DNA of 64,000 nt from NCBI GenBank assembly GCA_009746045.1, contig RPFO01000080.1, positions 9,322,613 to 9,386,612 on the forward strand. The letters run 5' to 3'. Shown here in pieces: positions 55,222 through 64,000 of the stretch. Source of the stretch: Mesostigma viride. Lineage: Eukaryota; Streptophyta; Mesostigmatophyceae; Mesostigmatales; Mesostigmataceae. The first letter of the stretch is position 1; each line of letters opens with the position of its first letter. The position numbers and the translations under genes are program-made. The notes below the pieces were generated by a model, which was not told the origin of the DNA, searched no databases, and saw nothing but the letters and a program-made list of their open reading frames with translations.

Positions 55222-57179
55222 CGTGGCTTGAATTATGCCCCTATCCAGTCAGCTGGCAACCCCAGTTATCTACCTGAAGCCTGGCCTGCCGCTACACATT
55301 AAAACGCTGACGGCTCGAGAGACACGCTAAAATTCAAATTCAATTTATCACTTGCAATTTGGCGCTTGCTCGGTAATTCTCGATGGCCTCGCACTAATAG
55401 CAGTGCAGGGCATATGCATATCCAAATCCACGCAAACCTGACGCTCGAAAAGCCAGAAATTCCACATCACGTGCGATGTCGTCCAACCCAAGCTAGTCGG
55501 CAACGCGCCGTGACGCTTCATCTTACCAACCAGCCTGCAGTCCGCATAGGCATTTCATTGGACATTATTCCGCACCGTCCTTATTCAAATGCACACCAGG
55601 AAGGCGACTCACTAGTAATGATTAAAGTCTCGGAAAAAGAAATAGGCAAGCAGTTTTTACTTTCCTAACAGGACATCGTTGTCCCAACGTCCCAACCTTC
55701 GGTTATACTGTACCTACTGTAAGACCCTTTGCTCCAAACGAGGGGCTATGAACTTGCCGTGGCTTCTTCAGTACACTTGGCATCGGATCACGCATACGGC
55801 CGACCTATCCACGAAAGTCAAAGCGGGCGAAACGAAACAGGCAATGCCTAATAAGTAGAGCTTTCCTCAAGCGGTGTCGTATGGGCATACAGGGAATACG
55901 TGCTCCCTCGGCCCTGGTCAATAATTCCTGTACAGAGCAAATCCCGCCGTGAAAAGCTTCGAGGCATGCTATCTCATAGCCGTCATAGTTAATTAGAAGT
56001 GAGGCTTGCGCATGGGTAGTTACCTTCAGTGGAACTCTCATTGAAGGCGGAGGTGGTCAAGAGCCGCAGGGTCCGCTGTACCCCGATCCGGAATTCGTAG
56101 AGACACACCAAGGTTTGCCGAGTAGTCCTGCGCGCGTGTGCTTGCCGAGCTTCACGGTGAGTATCTAGATGCCTTAACGTAGGTGGCTTCACGGTTGTCA
56201 AACAACGAGAATGCGATTTATCGGAAAGGAAGTGTCAAGTCCTATAAGCCGCCGAGATAAGCATTTTTTGATCAGGGTTCGGAGCAAAGCCTTGTGTTTA
56301 CGTTGTTATCCATTGTGGGCGAGAGAGGTATTGCTCGGGCCAGCTTTTGTCACGGAGGTAGCACATTGCGATAATATTCATTCTTTCCCTGGTTACCGCG
56401 GTAGTCAGCATTGCTAGCCATTGCCCCCTACCTTGCCCATTTGGTGACGTCCTCAGGCGACGTTGACAGGCAACTTATCCTTTCCAATGCGACGCAAGGG
56501 GGCAGTGACATTCATGTTTTCAGCTTAGTATCTGCGCTGTACAAGGTGGAAGGCGACGTAGGCCGACAAATGCTGCACGCGCTGCTCTATCCAAGGAGGC
56601 ATTCATTGGTATCTCATCGGGAGGTTCTGGGGGCCACCAGACAGAAAGCATGAGCTGGCACTTGCGGGGGGTTGTTGTTGTACATTTACACTGTCCCTCG
56701 TGATAATTATGGAATATCAATACCACACATAACAATTCTCTCTGAAGATTTGTGTCCGCTTGCACGGTGCCTCGGCGCAGGATTGCCGGCACACGGTGAC
56801 CGTTATGTCCACTTCAGGTCCGTGGCCCCTGTACCTGCCGATCATCGCTTGGTTTCGAGTGATATCTGTGAGGCCACAAAGGAAATCCTTTGCTGTTGAG
56901 CCAACAGGGACAACCGCTTGAAACAAGCCACAAGTAGACATCGTGCGGTCCCCACGGTGGCAACAAGGAGGCTCGTCCTTGCGAGCTAGCTAGCGTTATC
57001 CCCTAAAATAGAACCAACCATCCAGCAAGACAAACATTAATATTCCAGGATCGGCCAGAAACCAGCCCCATCCCATCCCAGCCAGGCTCAGCGGACTCGC
57101 TGCCGATACTAAAGAAAAGGAGCTCGTTGGACAGGATATTTCATAGTTTTAGTGTCTCGATAGGAACAAAAAGGAAGCA
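55222..57179. promoter_or_regulatory. Divergent intergenic region, XDH and SEC14-like
   Basis: Nearly 2 kb lie between the two start codons and must hold both promoters. No open frame has a recognisable family or gene-like composition, and the GC content is visibly lower than in the exons. No clear repeat, tRNA or transposon end was found. Transcription signals cannot be assigned from sequence alone. Confidence 0.45.
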
Positions 57180-60100
57180 ATGTCACCACCGAGCGGCGCC
57201 GCTCCGGAGCTAGCCGATGTCAAGGCACTAATCGCGGAGCACCGTGGTGCGATCGACGGCATTAAGGCCGCCGAGGGGGTCTCCCTGACCCCTGAGTGGG
57301 ACGACTACTGGCTGCTGCGATTCGCGCTCTCCTTTCCTGACCACGACAAAGCGGTGGAGGCGGTCAAGAGGGCGGTTGAGTACCGAGAGGAGAAGAAGGA
57401 GCTGCTCGCGATGGCTGCTGCCGGCCGCCCCCCGCCAAAACACGAGCTGATCCGCAAGTACTGCGTGGCGGACGTGCACAAGTGCACCGACAGGGGGGAG
57501 CCGTTGTACCTGATCCGTGCGGGCCTGTCGAACGTCAAGGCGCTCCTGCACGTGGTCTCCGAGGATGAGGTCATGGATTGGATGATGTACAAGGTGGGCT
57601 ATAAATAGCGGTGCGGCTGTACATCACTTGTTGTCTGCTTGTGGGTGTTTACTACCGGCGGGGCCTGTTCTAATAGAGGATGAGGTCGTGGACAAGAAGC
57701 TGGGCAGGTGTCTACAAATAACTTATTTTTTGTTGTTGGACGCTTGTGGGACCGTACTCTCAATCTACCCTTTCTGAATGCCCCATCATCGCCATTTATT
57801 TGTTGTTGGACGCTTGTGGGACCATATTCTCGATCTACCCTTGCTGAATGCCCCATCGTCGCCATTTGTTTCTTGTTGGACGCGTGTGGGACCATATTCT
57901 TGATCTACCCTTGCTGAACGCGACATCGTCGACATTTGTATGTTGCTGGACGCGTGTGGGACCATATTCTCAATCTACCCATTCTGAATGCGACATCGTT
58001 GCCATTTCCTTGGGCAGAAGGAGATCCTCTTCCGCATGTGCGGCGCCTGGTCACTCTGTCCCTCACCATATTCTCTGTCTATACACTCTTGCTGAATGCC
58101 CTGTCGTGATGTGTTCCATGGCAGAAGGAGATCCTGTTCCGCATGTGCGACGCCAAGACGCGCGAGAGCGGCCACTTCGTGCGCATGATCAGCGTGAACG
58201 ACTTCCGCAAGCTGTCCATCCTGCACGGGGGCTTCAACAAGAAGTTCTCCAAGATACTCGGCCGCGTGTCCCACCTGTCAGGTAGGGTTATCGTGCATGC
58301 GTGGAGCAGCCAAGGTAGACCATGCGTGTCGGGGGCATTTCCTGCATTGCCAAGCCCTGTATAATCAAGGTATCTGGTGTGTAGACTGTAGGGGGGGGAA
58401 GGGGGTGCGGTATTATTAATGCTTAGTAGAAGCATGAGTGGTTGTGAGAAGGCTGGTTGGGGTGGTCGTGGTTGGGGATGTGGGGAGAGGGTAAGTGCCT
58501 AGAAGTGTAGGTAGGGAATGGGAGGAGTCTCATCCCTGCCTGTTAGTGTTGAAATGCAGTCACCTGGTGGTTGCGTTCCGGTCGGCAAAAGAAGGGGAAG
58601 TTATGGATGCTGTCAGACGGCGCATGCCTAGACGTGTACAGTGGCAGTTGGGTACAGCGACCAGTTGGGTACAGCGACCAGTTGGGTACAGTGACCAGTT
58701 GGGTACAGCGACCAGTTGGGTACAGTGGCAGTTGGGTACAGTGACCAGTTGGGTACAGTGGCAGTTGGGGACAGTGACCAGTTGGGTACAGTGGCAGTTG
58801 GGTACAGCGACCAGTTGGGTACAGTGGCAGTTGGGTACAGTGACCAGTTGGGTACAGTGGCAGTTGGGTACAGTGACCAGTTGGGTACAGCGACCAGTTG
58901 GGTACAGTGGCAGTTGGGTACAGTGACCAGTTGGGTACAGCGCTAGTTGGGTACAGTGACCAGTTGGCTACAGTGACCAGTTGGGTGCAGTGGCAGTTGG
59001 CTACAGCGACCAGTTGGGTACAGCGACCAGTTGGGTACAGTGGCAGTTGGGTACAGTGACCAGTTGGGTACAGTGGCAGTTGGGTACAGTGACCAGTTGG
59101 GTACAGTGGCAGTTGGGTACAGCGACCAGTTGGGTACAGTGGCAGTTGGGTACAGTGACCAGTTGGGTACAGTGGCAGTTGGGTACAGTGACCAGTTGGG
59201 TACAGCGACCACTTGGGTACAGTGGCAGTTGGGTACAGTGACCAGTTGGGTACAGCGCTAGTTGGGTACAGTGACCAGTTGGCTACAGTGACCAGTTGGG
59301 TGCAGTGGCAGTTGGCTACAGCGACCAGTTGGGTACAGTGGCAGTTGGGGACAGTGACCAGTTGGGTACAGTGGCAGTTGGGGACAGTGACCAGTTGGAT
59401 GCAGCGTTAGTTGGGTACAGTGACCAGTTGGGTACAGTGACCAGTTGGGTACAGTGGCAGTAGGGTACAGCGACCAGTTGGATGCAGTGGCATTTGGCTA
59501 CAGCGACAAGTTGGATGCAGTGGCAGTCGGGTAGATTGATAGAATCGTACTATTGATGGGGCAGAGGTGGTACGTTTTTGCTTGCCGCGGTGCCTGCAGG
59601 CTGCTGTATGCTTCAATCAGGGACACTTGTGTCCGTACGCAGACAGGGTGTGCATGAGCTCTATTGCTGCCACCAACGTCACCTCCTCAGGGCACTGGAG
59701 TGACACGTTACTACATGCTAGGGCTAGGAGTGACACGTTACTACATGGTAGGACTTGGGACAGCAACCCCTTCAGCATGCAGGGTCCACCCTCGCGATGC
59801 CTAGTGGTCTGTCCTATCATTCAACATAGTGGTCTGCACCTGCTTGTCCTGTCCCCCGTCTCAGTCTGTCCTTGCTCCTTGTGTTTTTCCTTGCTCCCCC
59901 CCCCCCCGGCAGAGACGGTGTACCCCCAGCTGTCAGAGAAGAATGTGATGATCAACACACCGCGCATCTTCTCTTACATATTCAGGTGGGTGGGGGCAGC
60001 GCGTGCGGTGGGTGGTGGGGCAAGGGCGTGATGATCAACGTGCCCCGCATCTTCTCGTACTGTATATTCGGCGGATGGTCCGTGGCGTGTGCGAGCAGCA

Positions 60101-60781
60101 TTTACGGAATTGGGTATTTGTGCGGTCTTCTGAATGGTAATGGAAATTCTAAAAGCGGACGCCTCTTCAGCCCATGACAACGTGGGACAGTGACTAGCCC
60201 CTACCCTCTGACTATCACGCTACCCTCTGACTATCACCCTACCCTCTGACTATCACCCTACCCTCTGACGATCACCCTACCCTCTGACTATCACCCTACC
60301 CTCTGACGATCACCCTACCCTCTGACGATCACCCTACCCTCTGACGATCACCCTACCCTCTGACGATCACCCTACCCTCTGACTATACCCTCCTCGCTGA
60401 CAACCCTGTGACTATCTCCCTATATGTATCTGCAGCGTGGCCAAGCGACTGATGAGCGCCAAGACGCTCGCCAAGACTGCTGTGTGCCCTGGCTTTGCAA
60501 AGGGGGCGGACGCGACCGCGTGCCCCTTTTTGGCGGGCCGCATGTCCATGGCCTCCCTGCCCACCTTCCTGGGGGGCACCTGCACGTGCGGCGCGTCCAA
60601 CGCGTGCATCGGCGGCCACCCCAATGACCAGGCGGCACCAGACAAGGAGGGAGACGCGACCGAGGTGGCCAACGGGGAGGACAACTTTGACGACATGACA
60701 GCGGAACAGCTGGCGGCGCTGGACCTGGGGGCTGAGGATGACGAGGATGGCAAGGGCACACCACGGAGCAAGCCGACATGA
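57180..60781 (+). CDS. SEC14-like CRAL-TRIO domain protein
   Basis: Four exons join in phase: 57180-57593, 58125-58281, 59913-59985, 60436-60781 (329 aa). Exon 1 holds the CRAL-TRIO N-terminal helices (DDYWLLRFALSFPDHDKAVE, AVEYREEKKE). The lipid-binding core follows: VSEDEVMDWMMYK joined to KEILFRMCDAKTRES, FVRMISVNDFRKLSILHGGF, YPQLSEKNVMINTPRIFSYI and SLPTFLGGTCTC, the last two being the familiar YPE..IINAP and LP..LGG signatures. The C-terminus is acidic (EDNFDDMTAEQLAALDL). Such proteins move or present phosphoinositides, phosphatidylcholine or other hydrophobic ligands at membranes; the ligand here is not predictable. There is no signal peptide, so it is probably cytosolic. All three introns contain copies of their own exon edges, and introns 2 and 3 are mostly minisatellite. 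Confidence 0.92.
57711..58047 (+). repeat. 69-bp tandem array ending in a copy of SEC14-like exon 2 start
   Basis: Four units (TTGTTGGACGC...ACCATATTCT...GCCATTT) run through intron 1; in the last the unit passes into gggcagaaggagatcctctt, which is the exon 2 acceptor and first 30 coding bases (58018-58047). The true exon 2 begins at 58125 after one more degenerate unit. A copy of the exon 1 donor edge lies at 57675-57708. Confidence 0.75.
58638..59520. repeat. 16/17-bp minisatellite, about 53 units (SEC14-like intron 2)
   Basis: Two unit types, cagttgggtacagtgac (17) and cagttgggtacagtgg (16), alternate so that pairs make 33 bases. This gives spurious open frames (QLGTVTSWVQW repeats) on both strands. 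Confidence 0.95.
60021..60071 (+). repeat. Copy of SEC14-like exon 3
   Basis: Reads GTGATGATCAACGTGCCCCG then CATCTTCTCGTAC, against GTGATGATCAACACACCGCG then CATCTTCTCTTAC in exon 3. It lies 36 bases past the true donor. An inserted TGT and a GC..GG where the donor GT should be make it unlikely to splice. Confidence 0.8.
60196..60392. repeat. 19-bp tandem repeat (SEC14-like intron 3)
   Basis: About ten units of taccctctgactatcaccc (or gacgatcaccc), ending about 45 bases before the exon 4 acceptor (60435). Confidence 0.9.
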
Positions 60782-61148
60782 TGACCCATGAAGTGGACAT
60801 TGCATGTGGCAGCGACAGTTTGCGTGGGTGACCCTGCGGTTTGGTGTCACTTTGCGTAACATACGTTTGTCCCACTGGCATGTTACGATCCTGAAGGATC
60901 AGGGTCTTAGTATGTTTCCCATGAGACAGCCAGTATAGTTGTCTTACTTAGTATATAAAGGTTAACGGTACAGCGAGCGCGGGCCTGAAATATGCGAAGA
61001 GTCATAGAGTGTAGAATTGTAGTCATCTTTCTGGGCTCAGCTGCCTTACAAGGGTATTAGTGCGAGGCAGGTAATTCAGCACGTGCATGTTGACTCCCTC
61101 ACAGGATAACAGCCAGGTAACTAGAACGTACGTGTACACACAAAAACA
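60782..61148 (+). other. 3' flank of SEC14-like gene
   Basis: Probable 3' UTR and spacer. No AATAAA or TGTAA was found; the nearest candidate is TATAAAG at 60953-60959. No open frame of interest. It ends at the AT-rich tail of the LINE on the other strand. Confidence 0.4.
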
Positions 61149-63271
61149 TAATTAATTAATTAATTAATTAGACTCGTGCTCCCGTTGGGGAGTCACGGAG
61201 CATTAACCCTGATGGATGGATGGGTGGATGCAAACAATCCTACCGGTCTAAGCTATCTACATCACCTACCTACGGCATCTATCTAACAGCATTACTACCT
61301 ACAACATCTATCTATACAGCACTGGCGTGCCTCCCACGGGTTTGCACACGCGGGCGCTTCCCCACAGGAGGGGGCTCGTTGTCCTCTATGACCTGGGCCC
61401 ACTTGGCCTTGTCCATCATCTTCGTCCAAATCACGGAGAGGCCTAAGCCCCCCATGTCCTCTACTAGTTGTTCTTTGAAGGTGCGGGCCTTGCGGCGTCT
61501 AACATCACTGGGCCCGGCCCACGTCAAGAGGTGCCGGCCAAGCTGGGCTGGTCGCAGTCCTGCGGGGGGGCCACGTGAGGTGTCTACCTGGTTGGTGCGA
61601 GCTAGGTGCCCTACTAGCTGCAGGCGGCGTTGCTTAATGGTGCTGGTGATATAGGGCATGCCCTGGTACAGGTCCTCATTGCGGACATGAGCAGCATATC
61701 CTACTCTGAAAATGGAACGCAGCATGCTGGTGACCGCGCCGTCCAGCTTGCGGGCCAGGTCGGCGGTGAGGGTCCACGTCTCGGCCCCATACGTGAGAAC
61801 AGCCGGAAGGACGAGGACCTTGAACAGGTCCTGTTTCTCGATCTTGCCCAATGGCTTGCGCCACAGGGCCCGGTACTGGCGTAAAGCGTGCCAGGCGAGG
61901 GAGATGCGATGATCCACATCAACCTCGCAGCTGGGGAGCAGGCTGCCCAGCAGCTTGACGCGGTCCCGATACAGGACTCGAGAGCCGTCGAGGAGATAGA
62001 GGGGTGGCGGTGAGTGGGTGAGCCCAACCGCCAGGGCCTCTGTCTTCTTGCTGACCTCAAGCCCCACTGCACGGGCCTCAATAGCCAGGCAGTCAAGCCA
62101 TGTCTGCACGTGCCCAGTGTCCTCGAAGAGGGTGGTGTCGTCTGCGTAGATGATGTCTGCCAGCCGAATCTCCGTGTCCGCTCCGCCATGCCAGTATTTG
62201 TTAGCAACCTGGCACCTGCACCCCTGGTTCCCTACCCACGATCACGGGCAAATCGCTTGCGCGCCTGAATCATTACATATTCGACCACAATAATGAACAG
62301 GTAGGGCGACAGCACGCAGCCCTGCCACACACCCTTCTGTAAAGGGCATGGTGGCGTGGTCCCGTAAGAAGTGCGCACCGAAGTGGTGGACCCTTCATAC
62401 AGGTTGCGGATGACAGCAATAAGGGGGCGGGGGATCCGAAACAGCTCCAGGATGTCCCAAAGCGCAGGCCAGAAAACCGAATCGAAGGCTTTGATGAAGT
62501 CCACCAGCACAAGGTGCAAAGGGGACTCACCAGGCTGAAGGCGTTGCAGTTCCTCCACCAGTCGGCGAGTAGCGAAGAGCGCCTGTACTGTGTTGCGACC
62601 TGAACGGAAGCCGTGCTGAGTCTCGCTGAGGTGACCGTCCAGGGCCGTGCGCAGGCGGTTCAGGATGAGCCGCATAAGAAGCTTGAGGGGGGCACTTTGA
62701 ATGCACACCCCTCTGTAGTTGCCGGGGTCGGCTGGCGACCCCTTGTTCTTGTACAGCATCGTGCGAAAACTGCATGTGTTGCCAGGCCGCTGGAGGGGGT
62801 TGCGACGACAGCAGAAGGCGGTTGCAGATGTCCCGGAAGAGCAGCATAACACCGGTGTCCTCGAATTCGGCTGCAAGTTTCACAACTGCGGCGGGAATCT
62901 CGCCGGAGCCGGTGGCTGCGTCGTAACGCAGGCGCTGGACCGCCTCCGTGACCTCGCGAGAGGTGAAAGGAGGCATGTCGGACGGGTCGCCAAGTGGGCC
63001 GACCAGCGGGGGGGCTAGGTAGTCCGCCGCTGACCGAGGCGGGGCCGGGGGCCCAGCGGGGCCGGCCTGGCAGGGCGGCCGGGCAGGCGGCGGCGGCCTG
63101 GGAGCAGGGGCGGGGGCGGCGCAGCTGTCGGCCACGACCTCGGCCGTGGCCGCGGCCCAGGTACGAAGCCGCTTGGCTGGGGTGCCGGGGACGTCGTGGC
63201 GGTGGGGCCGGCCGAGGCCGTCCGGGTGCCCGAGGCGCTTGTACCAGAACCAGGCCCCCACCCAAAAACAT
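61149..63271 (-). pseudogene. LINE (family 2) reverse transcriptase, frameshifted
   Basis: Minus-strand frames give a LINE pol: 63261-62527 (proline-rich start, then DMPPFTSREVTEAVQRLRYD), 62876-62232 (LYKNKGSPADPGNYRG, LVDFIKAFDSVFW, GVWQGCVLSPYLF) and from about 62200 to 61312 (LADIIYADDTTLFE, TYGAETWTLT, a long C-terminal region). Two frame changes, near 62770 and 62220, break it. It is a relative of the LINE at 851-2680, with about half the residues shared by eye. There is no endonuclease domain, so it is 5'-truncated. The 3' UTR ends with GACTCCCCAACGGGAGCACG and a TAAT-repeat tail (61149-61170). Confidence 0.85.
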
Positions 63272-64000
63272 AGGTAATCATATTGTTTGTTGTAAGCCAG
63301 TACCTGATGCAGTTAAAGAACTGCAGTGCAACAAATGTGTCAATGAATTAAACACGTGCTCCTGTGGGGGAGTCACGGAGTATTAACCTCAATGAATTGA
63401 TGGATGGACATTCAATCCTACCGGTTCTATTCTAAACTAACAAACCGCGGGACATGCTACGTAGCAGTGCAACAAATGCATGTGGGGCCGCCGCGCCCTT
63501 TTCTACTTCTTTTCATACATGGCTTGCTTTGGGTACGTTCATCGACGCTCATCGACGGTGCAATCCGACGGCGGAGAATAAGTTCGCCACAGCACAGCGC
63601 GACGCAAGGGCTCTTTTCCACATCAATTAGTACAACGTGAGATGCATGGCTGACCGGCAATCCGTCCAACACCGTCGTACAGTACTACCAATCAGTCGCG
63701 TCGCGTCGCCTAGCTTTTCCAGCTATCAGATATCAGAGTCTGGCGGCGGCGCATTCCCGCACTCTTCCGCGACTTCAGTACCTTCTGTCACCCTTGACAT
63801 CTTGTCGTACAATACTACACATTTACGCCAATAGAAACTCGCCTCCAATAATATCACTTGGATCCAGTGGTATATTTTGATCGAGGCATGCCTCTTATTA
63901 TTATAATAAGGGGGTTGCGGGTTCATCAATTAATTAATTGATTAAACTCGTGCTCCCGTTGGGGAGTCACGGAGCATTAACCCCGATGGATGGATGGATG
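63272..64000. other. Window end with two further LINE family-2 3' ends
   Basis: Blocks at 63335-63410 and 63930-64000 repeat the LINE family-2 terminus (TAAT-type tail, GTGCTCC..GGGGAGTCACGGAG, ATTAACC, GATGGATGG), minus orientation. They are 5'-truncated or only partly in the window. Between them (about 63420-63925) nothing gene-like is seen. Confidence 0.6.

Noticed and set aside
58495-59410. Repeated QLGTVTSWVQW protein frames
   Set aside because: The alternating 16/17-bp minisatellite gives a 33-base period; it is in SEC14-like intron 2.

Overview
The window is nuclear DNA from an intron-rich eukaryote. Exons are GC-rich with GT-AG introns, genes are kilobases long, and much of the sequence is transposon-derived or satellite-like. 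A degenerate TTTAGGG tract, the intron-dense style and the LINE types suggest an alga, most likely of the green lineage, but the sequence does not settle the taxon.

Four protein-coding genes can be reconstructed with phase-consistent splice junctions. (1) An RWDD2-like protein (RWD plus DUF1115 domains) lies on the minus strand at 20836-3395, six exons over 17.4 kb. (2) A secreted/ER-type cyclophilin lies on the plus strand at 21602-25222, six exons. (3) Xanthine dehydrogenase lies on the minus strand at 55221-26636, twenty-two exons, about 1503 aa, with all cofactor motifs present. (4) A SEC14/CRAL-TRIO lipid-transfer-like protein lies on the plus strand at 57180-60781, four exons. Genes 1/2 and 3/4 are divergent pairs (765 bp and 1.96 kb between start codons); genes 2 and 3 converge. 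Products 1, 2 and 4 look like housekeeping proteins, XDH belongs to purine catabolism, and nothing indicates a cluster with one shared function.

Mobile DNA fills the ends and the introns. Positions 1-2680 hold a head-to-tail array of 5'-truncated LINE copies, and 61149-64000 hold a second LINE family. RWDD2 introns contain a solo LTR with 5-bp TSD (4489-5020), a hAT-like non-autonomous element with a perfect 8-bp TSD (5957-6622), a larger 8-bp-TSD element (9759-11298) carrying a LINE fragment with its own 12-bp TSD (11001-11230), and a decayed tyrosine-recombinase ORF (about 14080-14960). XDH intron 7 holds two TA-flanked inverted-repeat elements that abut at one TA.

The most unusual pattern is in the introns. 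Almost every intron of all four genes contains one or more diverged copies of its own exon edge (the last or first 15-50 coding bases plus splice site), spaced about 60-400 bp into the intron, often grading into minisatellites. Several copies differ from the true exon mainly at third codon positions. Large tandem repeats also abut splice sites, the extreme being a 2.2-kb compound microsatellite that ends about 9 bp from the XDH exon 13 acceptor. This repeated self-duplication of exon-intron junctions is the strongest candidate here for something undescribed.
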